DNA of 64,000 nucleotides from Cryptomeria japonica (taxonomy: Eukaryota; Streptophyta; Pinopsida; Cupressales; Cupressaceae). The DNA lies in the NCBI RefSeq assembly GCF_030272615.1, contig NC_081405.1, positions 572,199,752-572,263,751 on the forward strand, read 5' to 3'. The first letter of the stretch is position 1, and every line of letters starts with the position of its first letter. Shown here one piece after another: positions 24,930 through 36,779 of this stretch. Position numbers and translations under genes: made by a program. The notes under the pieces are model-generated. The model ran no database searches and was not told where the DNA came from. It was given only the letters and a program-made list of their open reading frames with translations.

Positions 24930-25850
24930 TGTTAGAATCAAGGAACACTGAGAGGGGGAGGTGAATTAGTGTTCTATCAAAAATCAAATTTGCAAACTTA
25001 TTCTTTTATCCACTGGTTAGCAATGCATAATAGTAAAGAACACAAGCAAGCAATAAATAAACTACAGATCCACAAAACTAGAATCTTTATGTGGAAACCC
25101 AGAAAGGGAAGAAACCACGGTGGGGCTGGAATCCACAATATTCATATAGTATGGCCAAGAGTACATAAATATTACATAGATGGGGAATGCACTTACATTC
25201 AAGTTCACTGCCTAGAGCTCACTACTCAATTACAATGACCTAGAAGGCTACAACCTTCAGGGAAGTCTCACTAAATTGCAATTTGATTACAATGAGGAAA
25301 TACAATTAAAGAACTCAAAAATAGCATCTAACAATGTAAGAATGAGTTTTGATTAAGCACAAGATCTCTGATTGTACTTGCTCTGCAATATGCTCTGTTT
25401 CTGTCTTAGTCAGTTACCGAATCACCTAGGAATCAAATGCACATGTAAATATGCACTCAATCACACCAAAATGGATCACCACAAGAGTAATACTCCAAAA
25501 CCCAATCACCAATTCAATCATATATTCGATTATATCAAAAATAATCTCTAACAAAACATAACACCGGACCAAAATAATCTACCAAAATTCTTCACCAATG
25601 TTGGCCTCATCATTTTCACCTTGAACTTAGTCACCAAAATCACTGCAATCACCGGAAATCTTTGTGGATCAAAACTGCACTGCTTTTCCTGAAATACTGG
25701 TTAACACCTACTTCCGGATGAGAAGAATTATGACCGCCGGATCAGATCTCCAAGAAGAGTTGCCTTAAATGACAACCCTAAACCAATAATCATCCATCGG
25801 AAACTACCATAAATCACAAAAGACCACCGAATGAGTGTCAGTTGCCAACA
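24930..25850 (-). repeat. LTR (~921 bp), reverse orientation
   Basis: Bounded by TGTTAGAATC and ...TTGCCAACA, giving TGTT/AACA ends. The inner side carries the primer site above. The TATGTGGAAACCCAG...ACCACGGTGGGG block (about 25090-25150) recurs, diverged, near 30933-30965 in the second LTR. The outer edge at 25850 abuts a plus-strand gag, which this element may have invaded. Confidence 0.7.
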
Positions 25851-26737
25851 TCTTGATGATATGGAAACTAAGCTACATGAAAAATCTAGAGAATGCACCA
25901 AACTTGAGGAATAAGTGAACATGCTGAGAAAAGAGCTAAAAGATGAAAATGAATGTATTGACAAAGATTTGAAGCTTAAACATGGTAGTGAAGTTCTCGA
26001 TGCGATGTTGAGTGCACAGAAGCAAAACATAGATAAAGGTGGACTTAGTTTTGAAAAAGGTGAAAGATCTAAGACTCCTAGTAAGGAAGATAATGGAAAG
26101 GAAAAATTTAAGGATGAATTGATAAAATCTAATGAAGATAAAAAGAATTTCATTTCAATTTGGAATAAGAATAATTTTAGGAAGCCTCCTCCTACTCAAA
26201 CTAGGTATTCATCATCCTTTAATGGTAATCATTTTTCATTCAATAAGTTTGGACATAGAACTAGTGAGTGTAGAAGTCAAAGTATATATTAGTCATTTAA
26301 TGGTTAATGTTATTCTTGCAAGAATTTTAGACATAATGCAAATAAGTGTAGAAGTAAAATGGTATGGAACTGGTATATGAATACAAACTATGATAGAAAT
26401 GTTTAGTCATTCAATGCCCATTGTTATGTATGCAACAAGTTTGGGTAAAAGGATATTGAGTGTAGGTCAAACATCAGAATTAATGGAAGAGGTCCACAAC
26501 AAAATCCACCTTGTTATAACTAAAATGAAATTGGATACATTACCAAATTCTACAAAGCAAAGAATGAGAAGACTTCTGGTCTAGTAAAGAAGATTGATGT
26601 CAATGAAGAAAAGGAGAAGATGAAGATAACATGGGTAAAGAAATTGAATGAGGTGGAAGAAAAGATTGAGGATGGGCATGCACCTACTAATGGTGCAAAT
26701 TCCACTTTCGATAACTGGACAATATGTATTGTTTGAG
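25851..26737 (+). pseudogene. gag: Coiled-coil gag with zinc-knuckle remnants
   Basis: The frame from about 25860 encodes METKLHEKSRECTKLEE, then MLRKELKDENE and a Lys/Glu-rich region. Three CCHC-type knuckles follow: one with its first Cys lost (FNKFGHRTSEC, about 26240), one complete (CYSCKNFRHNANKC, about 26311) and one in which the His codon is replaced by a stop (about 26422). Several stops and shifts break it. The arrangement resembles gag polyproteins of plant LTR retrotransposons. No pol follows, so only the gag piece remains. Confidence 0.65.
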
Positions 26738-27558
26738 GGGACACTAAAATGAAGATCTTAAGAACCCCCTTGCGATTTGGATGTTGAGTTGTTTTCAACA
26801 CGCTAGAGGTTGTAAAGGTGTTTTTAGAGGTTTTTGGATATTTATGGTGACCCATAGTGTCATTTGTGGATTTCAATGAAACAAAGTATTATCTTTTTCA
26901 AGACATTAAGGTGATCCAAAAATCCTCCCAAGTAAAAGGACAATGAACAAGTGCTAATATACAATGTGCTAAATATAAATATATTAGCAAAGATATATCA
27001 TTTAAAGTGTAAAAATTGTAAGAACATGTCATGTAAACTTTGAGCATAAGAGTGATACCATCATATAATAGCATGTAAGCATATTGATATGCCAAACACA
27101 ATATCTCTAAGAAAAAAAAAAAGCCATCATTAAGTGTTACATAATGAGCTTTTATTGGGTAAACTGAGTGTGTTACATAATTTTGTTTTACTATGTAACA
27201 CACTCATTTTATTTAGAACTAGAACATTATATAAGAAGCTCATTTTAAATAATAGACACATAGTGTATAATGTAATTAAAATTTTTGTTTAAATTTTGGT
27301 CGCACCCTTTTAAGATGGGAATAGGCCTAGATTAACAATCCTAATTGTTGGACCTCTATAATAACTCACAAAGATGTTTCTAGTACTCAATAGCAATTTC
27401 AAACTTAACCATCATCATATTTGCTCATTTTTTAATTTAAATGATAAAATCACCACCAAATTGATGAGCCATGTCCTAACTTTCTAAAAAAAATTTAAAA
27501 ATTAATACATTAAAATATATATTTTATTGCATTTTTGTTATTGTCTTTATATTCCATA

Positions 27559-27562
<4 letters not shown>

Positions 27563-27649
<87 letters not shown>
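27563..27649. repeat. (CA)n microsatellite
   Basis: About 43 uninterrupted CA units. Confidence 0.97.
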
Positions 27650-27654
<5 letters not shown>

Positions 27655-27993
27655 TTTAAAATTTAATTTATTAATTTAAATTTTTAAAAAAATAGGACTA
27701 CTTTATACTTCATTTTGTACACATTAAAACATTACATTTCAATTAGCTTTCTACAAGTTTTGTGATTGAAGCACTGAATGATTTAATTTTTAAGATGAAT
27801 TCACTTTGAAAATAATTTTTTTTTTACAAAAATACATAAATTTTGTACAAAAGTATATGAGCACGCACTAGACACTATGTTATTTTAGTAATAAAATATG
27901 AACACTAAAAATTTCACTCCCATAGCCTTACAAAATTTAAAAAAAATTAATAATTGAGAAACCAAACCAACTTGTTACATTTATAGATAGAGA

Positions 27994-28111
<118 letters not shown>

Positions 28112-28954
28112 CAAAAATCTTATTATTTTTGTTCAATATGTATTCCATCTTTATTAATTATCAATAGGTCAAACCAAATTCAAATTTTTATATAGAGATG
28201 TTTGTGTGAGAGAGAGAGAGAGAGTGATTTCAAATATCTTATTATTTTTGTTCAATGTGTATTTGATCTTTATCAATTATCAATAGGTCAAACCAAATTC
28301 TTGCACTCATAAATAAAGACAAATGTTTTATATATTTTAATAAATTTTGATATATAATATTCTCCATATCAAACATATAAGAGTTTAAAAATATTATTTT
28401 TATCCTCTCTATATATGATCTTTATCTCACTCAAGTGAAATGTTTCCATGTTAATTTTTAATTATGAAAAAAATTAAAAAAATCATTCTTTATTTGAATG
28501 AAATAATAGTTATTCAAAAATAAATAAATAAAACTGAAAAAAAATAAAAAATTGATAAACAAAAAAAATATTCTGTATAAAAAAAAATGTCATATAATTT
28601 CACAATTAATTTCTTTTCAAATTTTACTTACACAAATTATTATTAATACTATTAATATAAATTTAAAATTAACTATTTAAAAATAATATATAAATATTCA
28701 TAAAACCAAACTACAGAAGGAAATAATTTTCCACAGTAAATAGAGTAAGAATGTCAATCTTCATATGCCTGAAATTGAATCACTTGTGTGAGATTAAAAA
28801 ACCAAACACAGTATAACCCAAAATTTTGCATTCAAATACAAATAATTCCTACGTAAATTGAAGAGTAGCCAAAATAAACTAGAACCAGAAATAAATGATC
28901 GACTATTTTACTTAATATAATTCCCCTCCCATTAAAGTAGATAAAATGTTGGAT

Positions 28955-29617
28955 TTAGAATGTTGGTCTCCGCTGGGGAGAACGTGAACGTGATCTACGA
29001 TTACTATTCTCTGGCGGAGGAGGCCTTGAATTTCTTTCATCTTCATCTTGCCTTTCTGAACTCTCTGAACTTCGATTTCTCTGTTCACGCGAATTTCTTG
29101 ATTCCACTTCAGTCCTGCACGTTGGACAACTCCTATTCTCTTCCAGCCATGACTTAATACAATGAGAGTGGCATTCATGACAGGGCATCTGGCGAACCTC
29201 ACTACCCACTTGGAAATTCTCCATACAAATTGGGCATGAAAGTCCTGCATCAACATGCCCCTATGAAATGATAGTGGGCAGAAGGGCACCAACAGCTCGA
29301 TTCTATGTCATCGCAAGAATTTCTTGCGCCCTGCTTGGGTGATCTATCTCGGTTAATACTGCCTGGTTCACTTCACTTCGATTTTGCCTGCCTTGTGTTC
29401 TCTCAATTAAAACAAGGATGCTATTGTAAACACCGTTTATCTTATCCACAAGAGGTTTTAAAGCACGACGGCTAGCATTATTTTGAACATCTCTCTCTAA
29501 ATCTCTAAACAATCTACGATACGACGGTATCAATAAACTCAAATCATCTGCACGAAATTCTCCTTCTTCGTAAGAGCTGTCAGAAGAGAAGGAACTGTGA
29601 GAAGAAGTGGAGGACAT
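28955..29617 (-). pseudogene. Intronless RING-H2-like ubiquitin ligase gene with two stop codons
   Basis: First ATG in frame is at 29617 (MSSTSSHSSFSSDSSYEEGE); the frame runs without indel to the TAA/TAG end at 28955, about 220 codons, but has TAG at 29303-29305 and 29261-29263. Both look like CAG-to-TAG changes. N-terminal half: Ser/acidic start, then a helical Arg-rich region. RING: C-P-I-C ... MPCHECHSHCIKSWLEENRSCPTCR (about 29235-29110), with the His pair and WL typical of RING-H2, but the third Cys is directly followed by His (one residue shorter than the usual C-x-H). The tail is Arg/Ser-rich with PPPP and RSRSRSP. RING proteins of this kind act as E3 ubiquitin ligases. No introns within a retroelement cluster suggests a retrocopy. 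It could be a functional single-exon gene only if the stops are read through. Confidence 0.7.
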
Positions 29618-29701
29618 ATCTACTGGTTTTGGATTGATTCTTTTGAAACTTAACCGTTTCTGGAGATTTCGATAAAGCAATTTTCCTTGACGAGTGAACA
29701 A

Positions 29702-30766
29702 AATTTATGCTCCTTTCATCATATATATGGAAGTATGTATACATTAAGGGTCACGCTGCCTCGACTAACTAGTTATAAGTGTCGTTTCTTATGTGATTGC
29801 AATGCCATGTTTGGAAAATAAATTTAATAAAACAAAGATAATTTAGATTTGTGGTTAAAGGATATTGAATTTTAGATGCTTTAGGATGAGAAATGGAATG
29901 GGATGGTTTATGTTGTGTAGGTTCAAGTATGTGGATTAGGATGAGATCTATGTTCTAGAAATGATCTGATAGTTTATGCACGTGTTTTTCTTAGATTTTC
30001 TTTTGTTTCAACTAATAGTTTAATCTAATATTAAATAAATTTGAAAGATTATAATTATGCTGGAAAGAGATATGTTTATGAATTTAATCTTTAAGATATT
30101 ATGTAAAGGATTCAAGAAAAAACTTTTTAGTTGTATTGTTCAAAAGATGAATGTGTACATGTAAAGTTGTTAATGAACTAATTCAAAATGTTCTTCTTCT
30201 AGAGGGGAATGGATGCTTAAGTCTAAGTAGATAGGATGGATAGGATATAAAACTCAATTGAACGGCTTTAAATATAGTAAATAACAAAAACTTTCTCAAG
30301 CTTATGTTACATTAGTCTTAGGTAAACAAAGAAATAGGTAGAAATCAAGAAAAACTTAATTTTTTTTTGATATATTCCATGAGTTAATGGATAATCAAAT
30401 GTTCAGGGAAATGACTTGAGACATAGAATCAATAATATCATGTTGACAAGTGCATATACTCGCATGGGTATAATCCATCAATGATCTTGATGAATACATA
30501 GGAATGTATGAAACTATAGACAGGTGGAATATAAATGTGTTGGAATCTATGTGAATCAATAAGTCAATAACAAGTTGGAAGGAGCTGAATTTTGCATAAA
30601 ATAGCATCATTTTATAATTTATGTTAATATTATAAATAACTCTTAAAATATCTACAAAATAAAATGGAAAATGACATATGTGTTTAGATTTTACATTTAA
30701 AGTATGTTAAACTTATATCCTTGAAAAGTAAATATTTCTAGACATAAAAGGATACCATAAGAGGTT
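29702..30766. other. AT-rich spacer, no feature recognised
   Basis: No coding frame or repeat unit I can support. A TATATATGATG element about 110 bp upstream of the RING-gene ATG (near 29725 on the minus strand) could be its former promoter TATA box. Confidence 0.35.
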
Positions 30767-32072
30767 TGTTGGCAACAACAAGGAAAATTGAGAAGCGGGG
30801 GGCGGGGGCTGTGAATCAGTTTTCAACGGATTAAACAATTTAAGCCGTATCTCAAATTTGATCAACAACAACAAAAAATAAAAACAATAACAATAATAGC
30901 AATACACATAACACTAATATTTTGATGTGGAAAACCCAGTCAAGGAAAAAACCACGACGGGGAACTGCCCACAATGAGATGATACTCTATAGCAGTATGT
31001 ATAAATATTACAATGGGGAATGCACATGCATTCAGGCACACTGCCTAGAGCTCACTATTCAAAGTACAGTGACCCAAAAGGAAACAACCCTCATGGAAGA
31101 TTCGCTACCTTACAAAGATATTCAGACCACAATCCAATTAAGATGAACTGCAAGGATAGCATTTGCTAATGTTTGATGACAAATTTGGTTAAGCTCATAT
31201 TTATGCTTTGCAACACTCTCTACTCAATACACCATGCCGAAAGATAAATTCACTCATTCACACATTAAACACTCTCTGATAATGCATAATCAACACCAAC
31301 ACCCAAATTACATGAACATAACACCTATTTATACAAATCATCAACCTTGACTACAAGGTCACCCAAACCCTCAACACCTAATTAAAAAATTACATCACAC
31401 GATACATAAATCAACCATTGGACCAATAAAATGTCATAGGCAACATAGAATGGACCCAAATCAACTTCTCAAATGCACACCATCACCAAAAATCTCACCA
31501 AGATCAACCACAACACATTACACCACCAAAATACTGCATAGCATGAAGAATATCATCGGACCCATAAGATCATCAAGAACGCGCATAATGATCAATGCGG
31601 ACCAAAAAAATAAATTGGTCATGATTAGGAAACACCAACAATCCCGTTAGAACCATCTGCAATAGCTACACCAACACCACTTAATCAAGTCTTCATCGAT
31701 CAACACACTAACACTCAAGAACACTTATCAACAACAACTCAGATAAGAAAGATAGCTGGTGGAAAATCAAATCATGAACCCAAACACTCTCCCAAATCCC
31801 CAACCAAAGGTATGATCATATTGAAGCACAATGGCTCAAACACCAGAACACTGCAACACATAACTTTCAAAACCAATCTCCATACCGGAATCTACAACTC
31901 GATCAAATCATCACATAGTATCTTGAAATCAATAAAGAATGAAGTATCTCTAGTTGATTCAACAGAGAAAATAGATAAACCAGCCAAATCAACTCACTGC
32001 AATCACTAGAACACCAAACAATTGTCTGCAAGACCAAAACATAGGAATATTTTGACATCAATGACAACAACA
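30767..32072 (-). repeat. LTR-like block (~1.3 kb), reverse orientation
   Basis: Begins TGTTGGCAACA and ends near ...AATGACAACAACA, giving TGTTG/CAACA ends. It contains GTGGAAAACCCAGTCAAGG...ACCACGACGGGG, GGGGAATGCACATGCATTCA and CACTGCCTAGAGCTCACTA, each matching the LTR at 24930-25850. It is a diverged relative of that LTR. I find no convincing target duplication or primer site, so it is a solo or truncated LTR. Confidence 0.55.
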
Positions 32073-32880
32073 TAACCTAGCAGAATAAATGCCAATAGTT
32101 TATGTAAAGTGATGGACCTTTTAGGATGTCATTATGTAGGTTCATTCATTGGCATACACTACCCATAAGAATTTATAAATATAAAAAAATAATTATATTG
32201 GGAGCTTCTCTAATGAAACTAACAATAGTTATAAATCAAACTTCACTTTCAATAATCAAAAGTGAAAGAAGATGATATAAGGTTGAAGAAATTATACCCA
32301 TAAGAAACATTATAATAATTTTTCCACTAGCCAATCATAGGATATAAAAGGTGCATGAGGTATGAACACTTATCCCTTTAGTTGTAATGAAGGCTTCTAT
32401 GTATAAGCATGTACTTTTTTTGTGAAACTCAACATGAAAATGTTAGCAATAGGTTATGTGCCTTATAGTTGGTTGCACCTATAAAAATAGAAGAAATTGG
32501 AGAAGAGGGGAAAATAGTACATGAAATTATAAAGTGATCTAAGCATGTAATCATGTAAAGTATGGTACATATAAATGTAATGTCCCTATGATAGAAGTCA
32601 TCCAAACTAGGTCCATAACAAGGTGAGAAGACTCTAGACAATTTTAACTATCTTTTATCATTATTTTTTGTATTTTTGTTAAATTTTTAAATTCTAGTAC
32701 CATTGTTAATTTTTTTAAATCAAACTATATAATATTTTTAAAATCTTTTTAAGGACCAAATTGTTCAACCTAGTAAGCATAATTTGACTTATAAATCCAA
32801 CCCAAGGCCATTAGGCTAGTTTGTAGGTCAAGTTTGACTAGATTCTTATCCTAATCTTTATATACTAATATATCTAAATA
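32073..32880. other. AT-rich spacer, no feature recognised
   Basis: No coding region, RNA gene or clear repeat found. Confidence 0.35.
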
Positions 32881-32886
32881 GTACTT

Positions 32887-33735
32887 TTAATTTTTATGCA
32901 ACATTAAAGATTGGGGAATATCTGAAGGTAATTGGATTTCATATGCATTGTTCCTAAACTTCTTGAGTATTGGACAAGGTCCAACCTTTCTCATCATGAG
33001 CTTTGTGTGTTTCCCTTTTGGCAATCTCTCCTTTTTCAGATTTGCCCATACAATGTCTCCAACTTGGAAATGCACATCTCTCTTTCTTCTGTCAGCCTAC
33101 TCCTTGTACTTCTCTGTACTTCTTTGCAATTGCATCCTAACTTGGTCATGAATCTCCTTTATCCCTTCAGAAAATTCTTCTCCACAAGCACTGATGTGTT
33201 TAGTTGAGGGTAGATTTCCTAATTCTAGCACACCTCTTGGATTTTGTCCACAGACAATTTGGAAGGGGCTTCTTTTAGTATTCCTATTGACATAATCATT
33301 ATAGGCACACTCTTCTTGGGAGATGATGGAATTCCAATTTTCACCATGCTGCTTGGTGAGGCACCTTAACAAATTTCTGAGTGACCTATTGAACACTTTT
33401 GTTTGGCCATCCATTTGGGGATGATAAGTTGAACTAAAAGACAAGTTTGTGCCCAACTTCCTTCATAAGGTCCTCCAAAAATGTCTTACAAATTTCACAT
33501 CTTTGTCTGACACAATTTTCAAGGGTAAACCATCTATTCTCACAACATCATTAAAGATAAGGTTTGCAACATATGTAGCATCACTTGTGCTCTTGCATGG
33601 CAAAAAATGTCCCATCTTGCTAAACCTATCAACAACCACAAAACACTGTCAAATTTTTTTTCAGTTATTGGCAAACCCATCACAAAATCCATGCTCACAC
33701 TTTTTGGTGTAGAGGCACCTAAGCACACAAGCATA
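32887..33735 (-). pseudogene. pol: Ty3/gypsy integrase fragment
   Basis: Read from 33735 down: a VSMDFVMGLP segment (integrase core start), then after a gap and frame changes STYHPQMDGQTKVFNRSL and ECAYNDYVNRNTKRSPF (the usual YHPQTDGQTE and SPF motifs of gypsy integrase, 33456-33097), then FQVGDIVWANLKKERLPKGK (33069-32887), the segment that normally precedes the chromodomain. Integrase would insert the element DNA. Upstream reverse transcriptase and downstream parts are absent, so this is an isolated fragment with at least two frame breaks. Confidence 0.85.
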
Positions 33736-34230
33736 CCAGGAAGTCAAAAGTCTTAATTTGAGCAATTTTATTATATTTGAGTAATTCATAATGTATTAAG
33801 GTTATTTGAGTCCATTGAATCATAATATGTAAGGATAAATGAGCCATTTTATCCAAAGATATCATATTTGGTCCATCTTGAAGTGTTAAAAGTGTCCATG
33901 CAAGTGTTAGAGTCATTTATGTCAAAAATGCAAAAATTGTAAAAATTGCAAAGTTGCAACATTGCCAAAAAGCGCAACAAAAGTGTTACAAGAATAAAAT
34001 CCATTGGTCATGAGGTGGTTAGATTAGTTAGGAAGGAGTCGGAAATGGTTTATAAAACCTTGTTTGGTCGAAATCAAGGGGGTAGAGCAGTTTGGAGGGG
34101 ATTTGACAAAGATTATCCATCAAACCCTCAAACTATCATAAGGTTTTAAGGAATATGTGGCTGTCATAGATCCATGGAGGATCAGAATTGGTGTAATTTC
34201 TATATGTAAATGTTATTGTATGATATACTA
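33736..34230. other. Spacer, no feature recognised
   Basis: AT-rich, with small GTTAAGGTTATTTGAGTCC-like words. No gene or repeat supported. Confidence 0.3.
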
Positions 34231-36110
34231 ATGAAATATATTTCAGATGAATCCTTTCTTATGCATTGTTGTGGAGTATTTGGCAAGATATGTTTGTTTT
34301 TACAAAAATAGTCAAAACCCTACCAAGGGTTACCCGTTTTTGGACAAATCCTCATAAATTTTGATTTAACCGTTGGATCTAGCTATAAATTTGAGAGAAG
34401 TTTTGCAATTTAGTAATATAAAGTTTGACCAGAGATATTTTATTATGATTAATATTTAAAAAGTTATTGATGACTATTTGCTACAGTTCATGGTGAAAAG
34501 AAGATTGGTGAAGGCAACAATAGTCCGGTTACTCCCAACCTTGAAAATTTTCCAAGTCCCTTGGAAACGTGGATACAATGACCTGCAAGAAAAATTTTGA
34601 GTGAAATTTTCACCTTTGTCTTCATCTTTACCTCTTTAGCCCTCTGCTTCCTTCTCAAACAATCTCTTTGTGACTCCTACAAATGGAGTTTGTAGTGGCT
34701 TCCATCCAAGTGCTTTTACCAAGCATAAGTCCACCTCTCCATGCCGCATCACCTCACCAACAACCTTTGTGCCTCACGTAGGAGTTCTCCTCTTTGCCTC
34801 TCTCCCTAGTCTTTTGGAAATCAATGGACCATCCCATGGACCTTGATAGACCTTCCTTGTCTGGCCACACACAACACCAACTTCCTCTTGCAACTAGATG
34901 GACAAGCACCTGCAATCAAAACTCATCTGTAACACAAAAAAAAAAAATCTCTCTTAGCCTAGATCTTTTACTGGGCTCTGATACCAATTTGATGCAGAGC
35001 ATCTATCACAAACCATAAAACCTTCATTCAAGGATATTACTGACCCAAAACTAATACAAGACCTTAAACTTGAATCGAGAGGCATATAAAAAGATCAACC
35101 ACTCTTCTCAACGCCAAACCAATTTCAAAGGTTATATTCCATCCCTATAGACCTTGATGAAGATTTTATATCATAAAATTCACCATAACATGATAGAACA
35201 AATTCTTTATTTCCATGAAATACCCTAGTTCAGGGTTTCATCCTTTAAAAACTGTTTTCACCAAAATAATCACAAATTATTCAATTCTTAACCAAATTTA
35301 GTCGGACAAAAAGTGTTGGAAAGAGGATTTAGAGACCTTTCCAAAACATATAATATTTGTTCATTATTATTCCTCATGTGACCATACCAAATGCTGCAAT
35401 GGGACTGTTGTTGCCTCCACCAATCTGCTTTTCACGATGAACTATAACAAACAGTCATCAATAAATTTTTAAATATTAATCATTTAAAATATGTCTCTGG
35501 TCAAACTTTATATTAATAAGTTTCAAAACTTCTCTCAAATTTATAGCCAAATCCAACAGTTAAATCAAAAGTTATGAGGATTTGTCCAAAAATGGGTAAC
35601 CCTTGGCAGGGTTTTGACAAGTTTTTGTATAAACAAACATATCTTGCCAAATACTCCACAAAAATGCATAACAAAGGATTCATCTGATACCAAATTTGAT
35701 GTAGAGAATCTATCACAAACCATAAAACTTTCATTCAAGGGTATTACTGACCCAAAATTAATACAAGACCTTAAACTTGATTCAAGAGGCATATAAAAAG
35801 ATCAACCACTCTTCTCAACTCCAAACCAATTTCAAAGGTTATATTCCATCCCTACAGACCTTCATTCAAGATTTCAGATCATAACATTCACCATATAACA
35901 CGAGAGAACAAATTATTTATTGCCATGGAATACCCTAGTTCAAGGTTTCATCCTTTAAAAACCATTTTCACCAAAATAATCACAAATTATTCAATTCTTA
36001 ACCATATTAAGTCAGACAAAAAGAAATAGACAGAGGATTTAGAGACCTTTCCAACACATATATTCTTTCTTCATTATGATTCCTCATGTGACCATACCAA
36101 ACCAGGGAAA
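34231..36110. repeat. LTR-derived block in inverted and direct copies
   Basis: 34240-34530 (AGATGAATCCTTTCTTATGC...GAAGATTGGTGAAGGCAAC) is the inverted copy of about 35400-35690. In addition 34990-35395 (TGATGCAGAGCATCTATCAC...) repeats directly, around 90% by eye, as 35698-36100 (TGATGTAGAGAATCTATCAC...). Both direct copies follow a CTGATACCAA word, the reverse complement of the Met-tRNA primer site, so these are LTR pieces in minus orientation with one arm inverted. Between the arms lies a unique piece (34530-34990) without a supported gene. Confidence 0.65.
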
Positions 36111-36324
36111 ACTTTGAGAAACACCCCTTTGACAAGGTGTAAAAACTTGGCGAAAGCTGTATAATTCCCGAGGAAAATTTTAATTTTAATGGCGAATTTT
36201 TGCAGTTTACGGAGAAAAAATAATAATCTCCATTGGTGAATTAGCTGCGATCTCTCAAAGTTTGTGAATTTTTTTGGCGAATTGTAATATTTTTGGCGAA
36301 TTGTAATGTTTTTAAAACCAAAAA

Positions 36325-36515
36325 AATATTTGCATTGGCAATTTCAACCTATTTTCAAACCATTAAAAAAAATATTGGTGATTTCAACCTATTTTCAAAC
36401 CATAAAGATAGAATATTAGCGATTTCAAGCTATTTTCAAACCATAAAAATAAAATATTGGCAATTTCAAGCTATTTTCAAACCATAAAAAAAAATATTGG
36501 CGATTTCAAGATATT
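36325..36515 (+). repeat. ~42-bp minisatellite, five units
   Basis: A unit like GGCGATTTCAAGCTATTTTC + AAACCATAAAAATAAAATATT repeats at about 36332, 36377, 36418, 36460 and 36500, with one-letter changes (GGCAATTTC, GGTGATTTC, AGCGATTTC). A short open frame through it is the repeat itself. Confidence 0.85.
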
Positions 36516-36779
36516 AAGTCATTAAAACACGTGGCACACAGTCGTCAACTCTCTGCCTGAAAGATTGCCCATTAGAAAATCTCATGACCTAGCGACAAGC
36601 CCTTATGACTCTATCTCCAACTCGCAAGCTGAAAATGCTAAGCCTTCATAGCCTCGAGATCTAGCGATTGAGGGAAACTGAACTGCCACTTGCCAGTTCT
36701 CTACCATAGAATGTTAAGTCCTCGTCACCGCAACGACTTAGAGATAGTGGTAACTTTAACCCTTGTTGTGTACTCGCCA

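Noticed and set aside
30767-32072. Partner LTR of 24930-25850
   Set aside because: Related in blocks but much diverged and longer, and the primer site of the first LTR points left, so it cannot be the other end of the same element.
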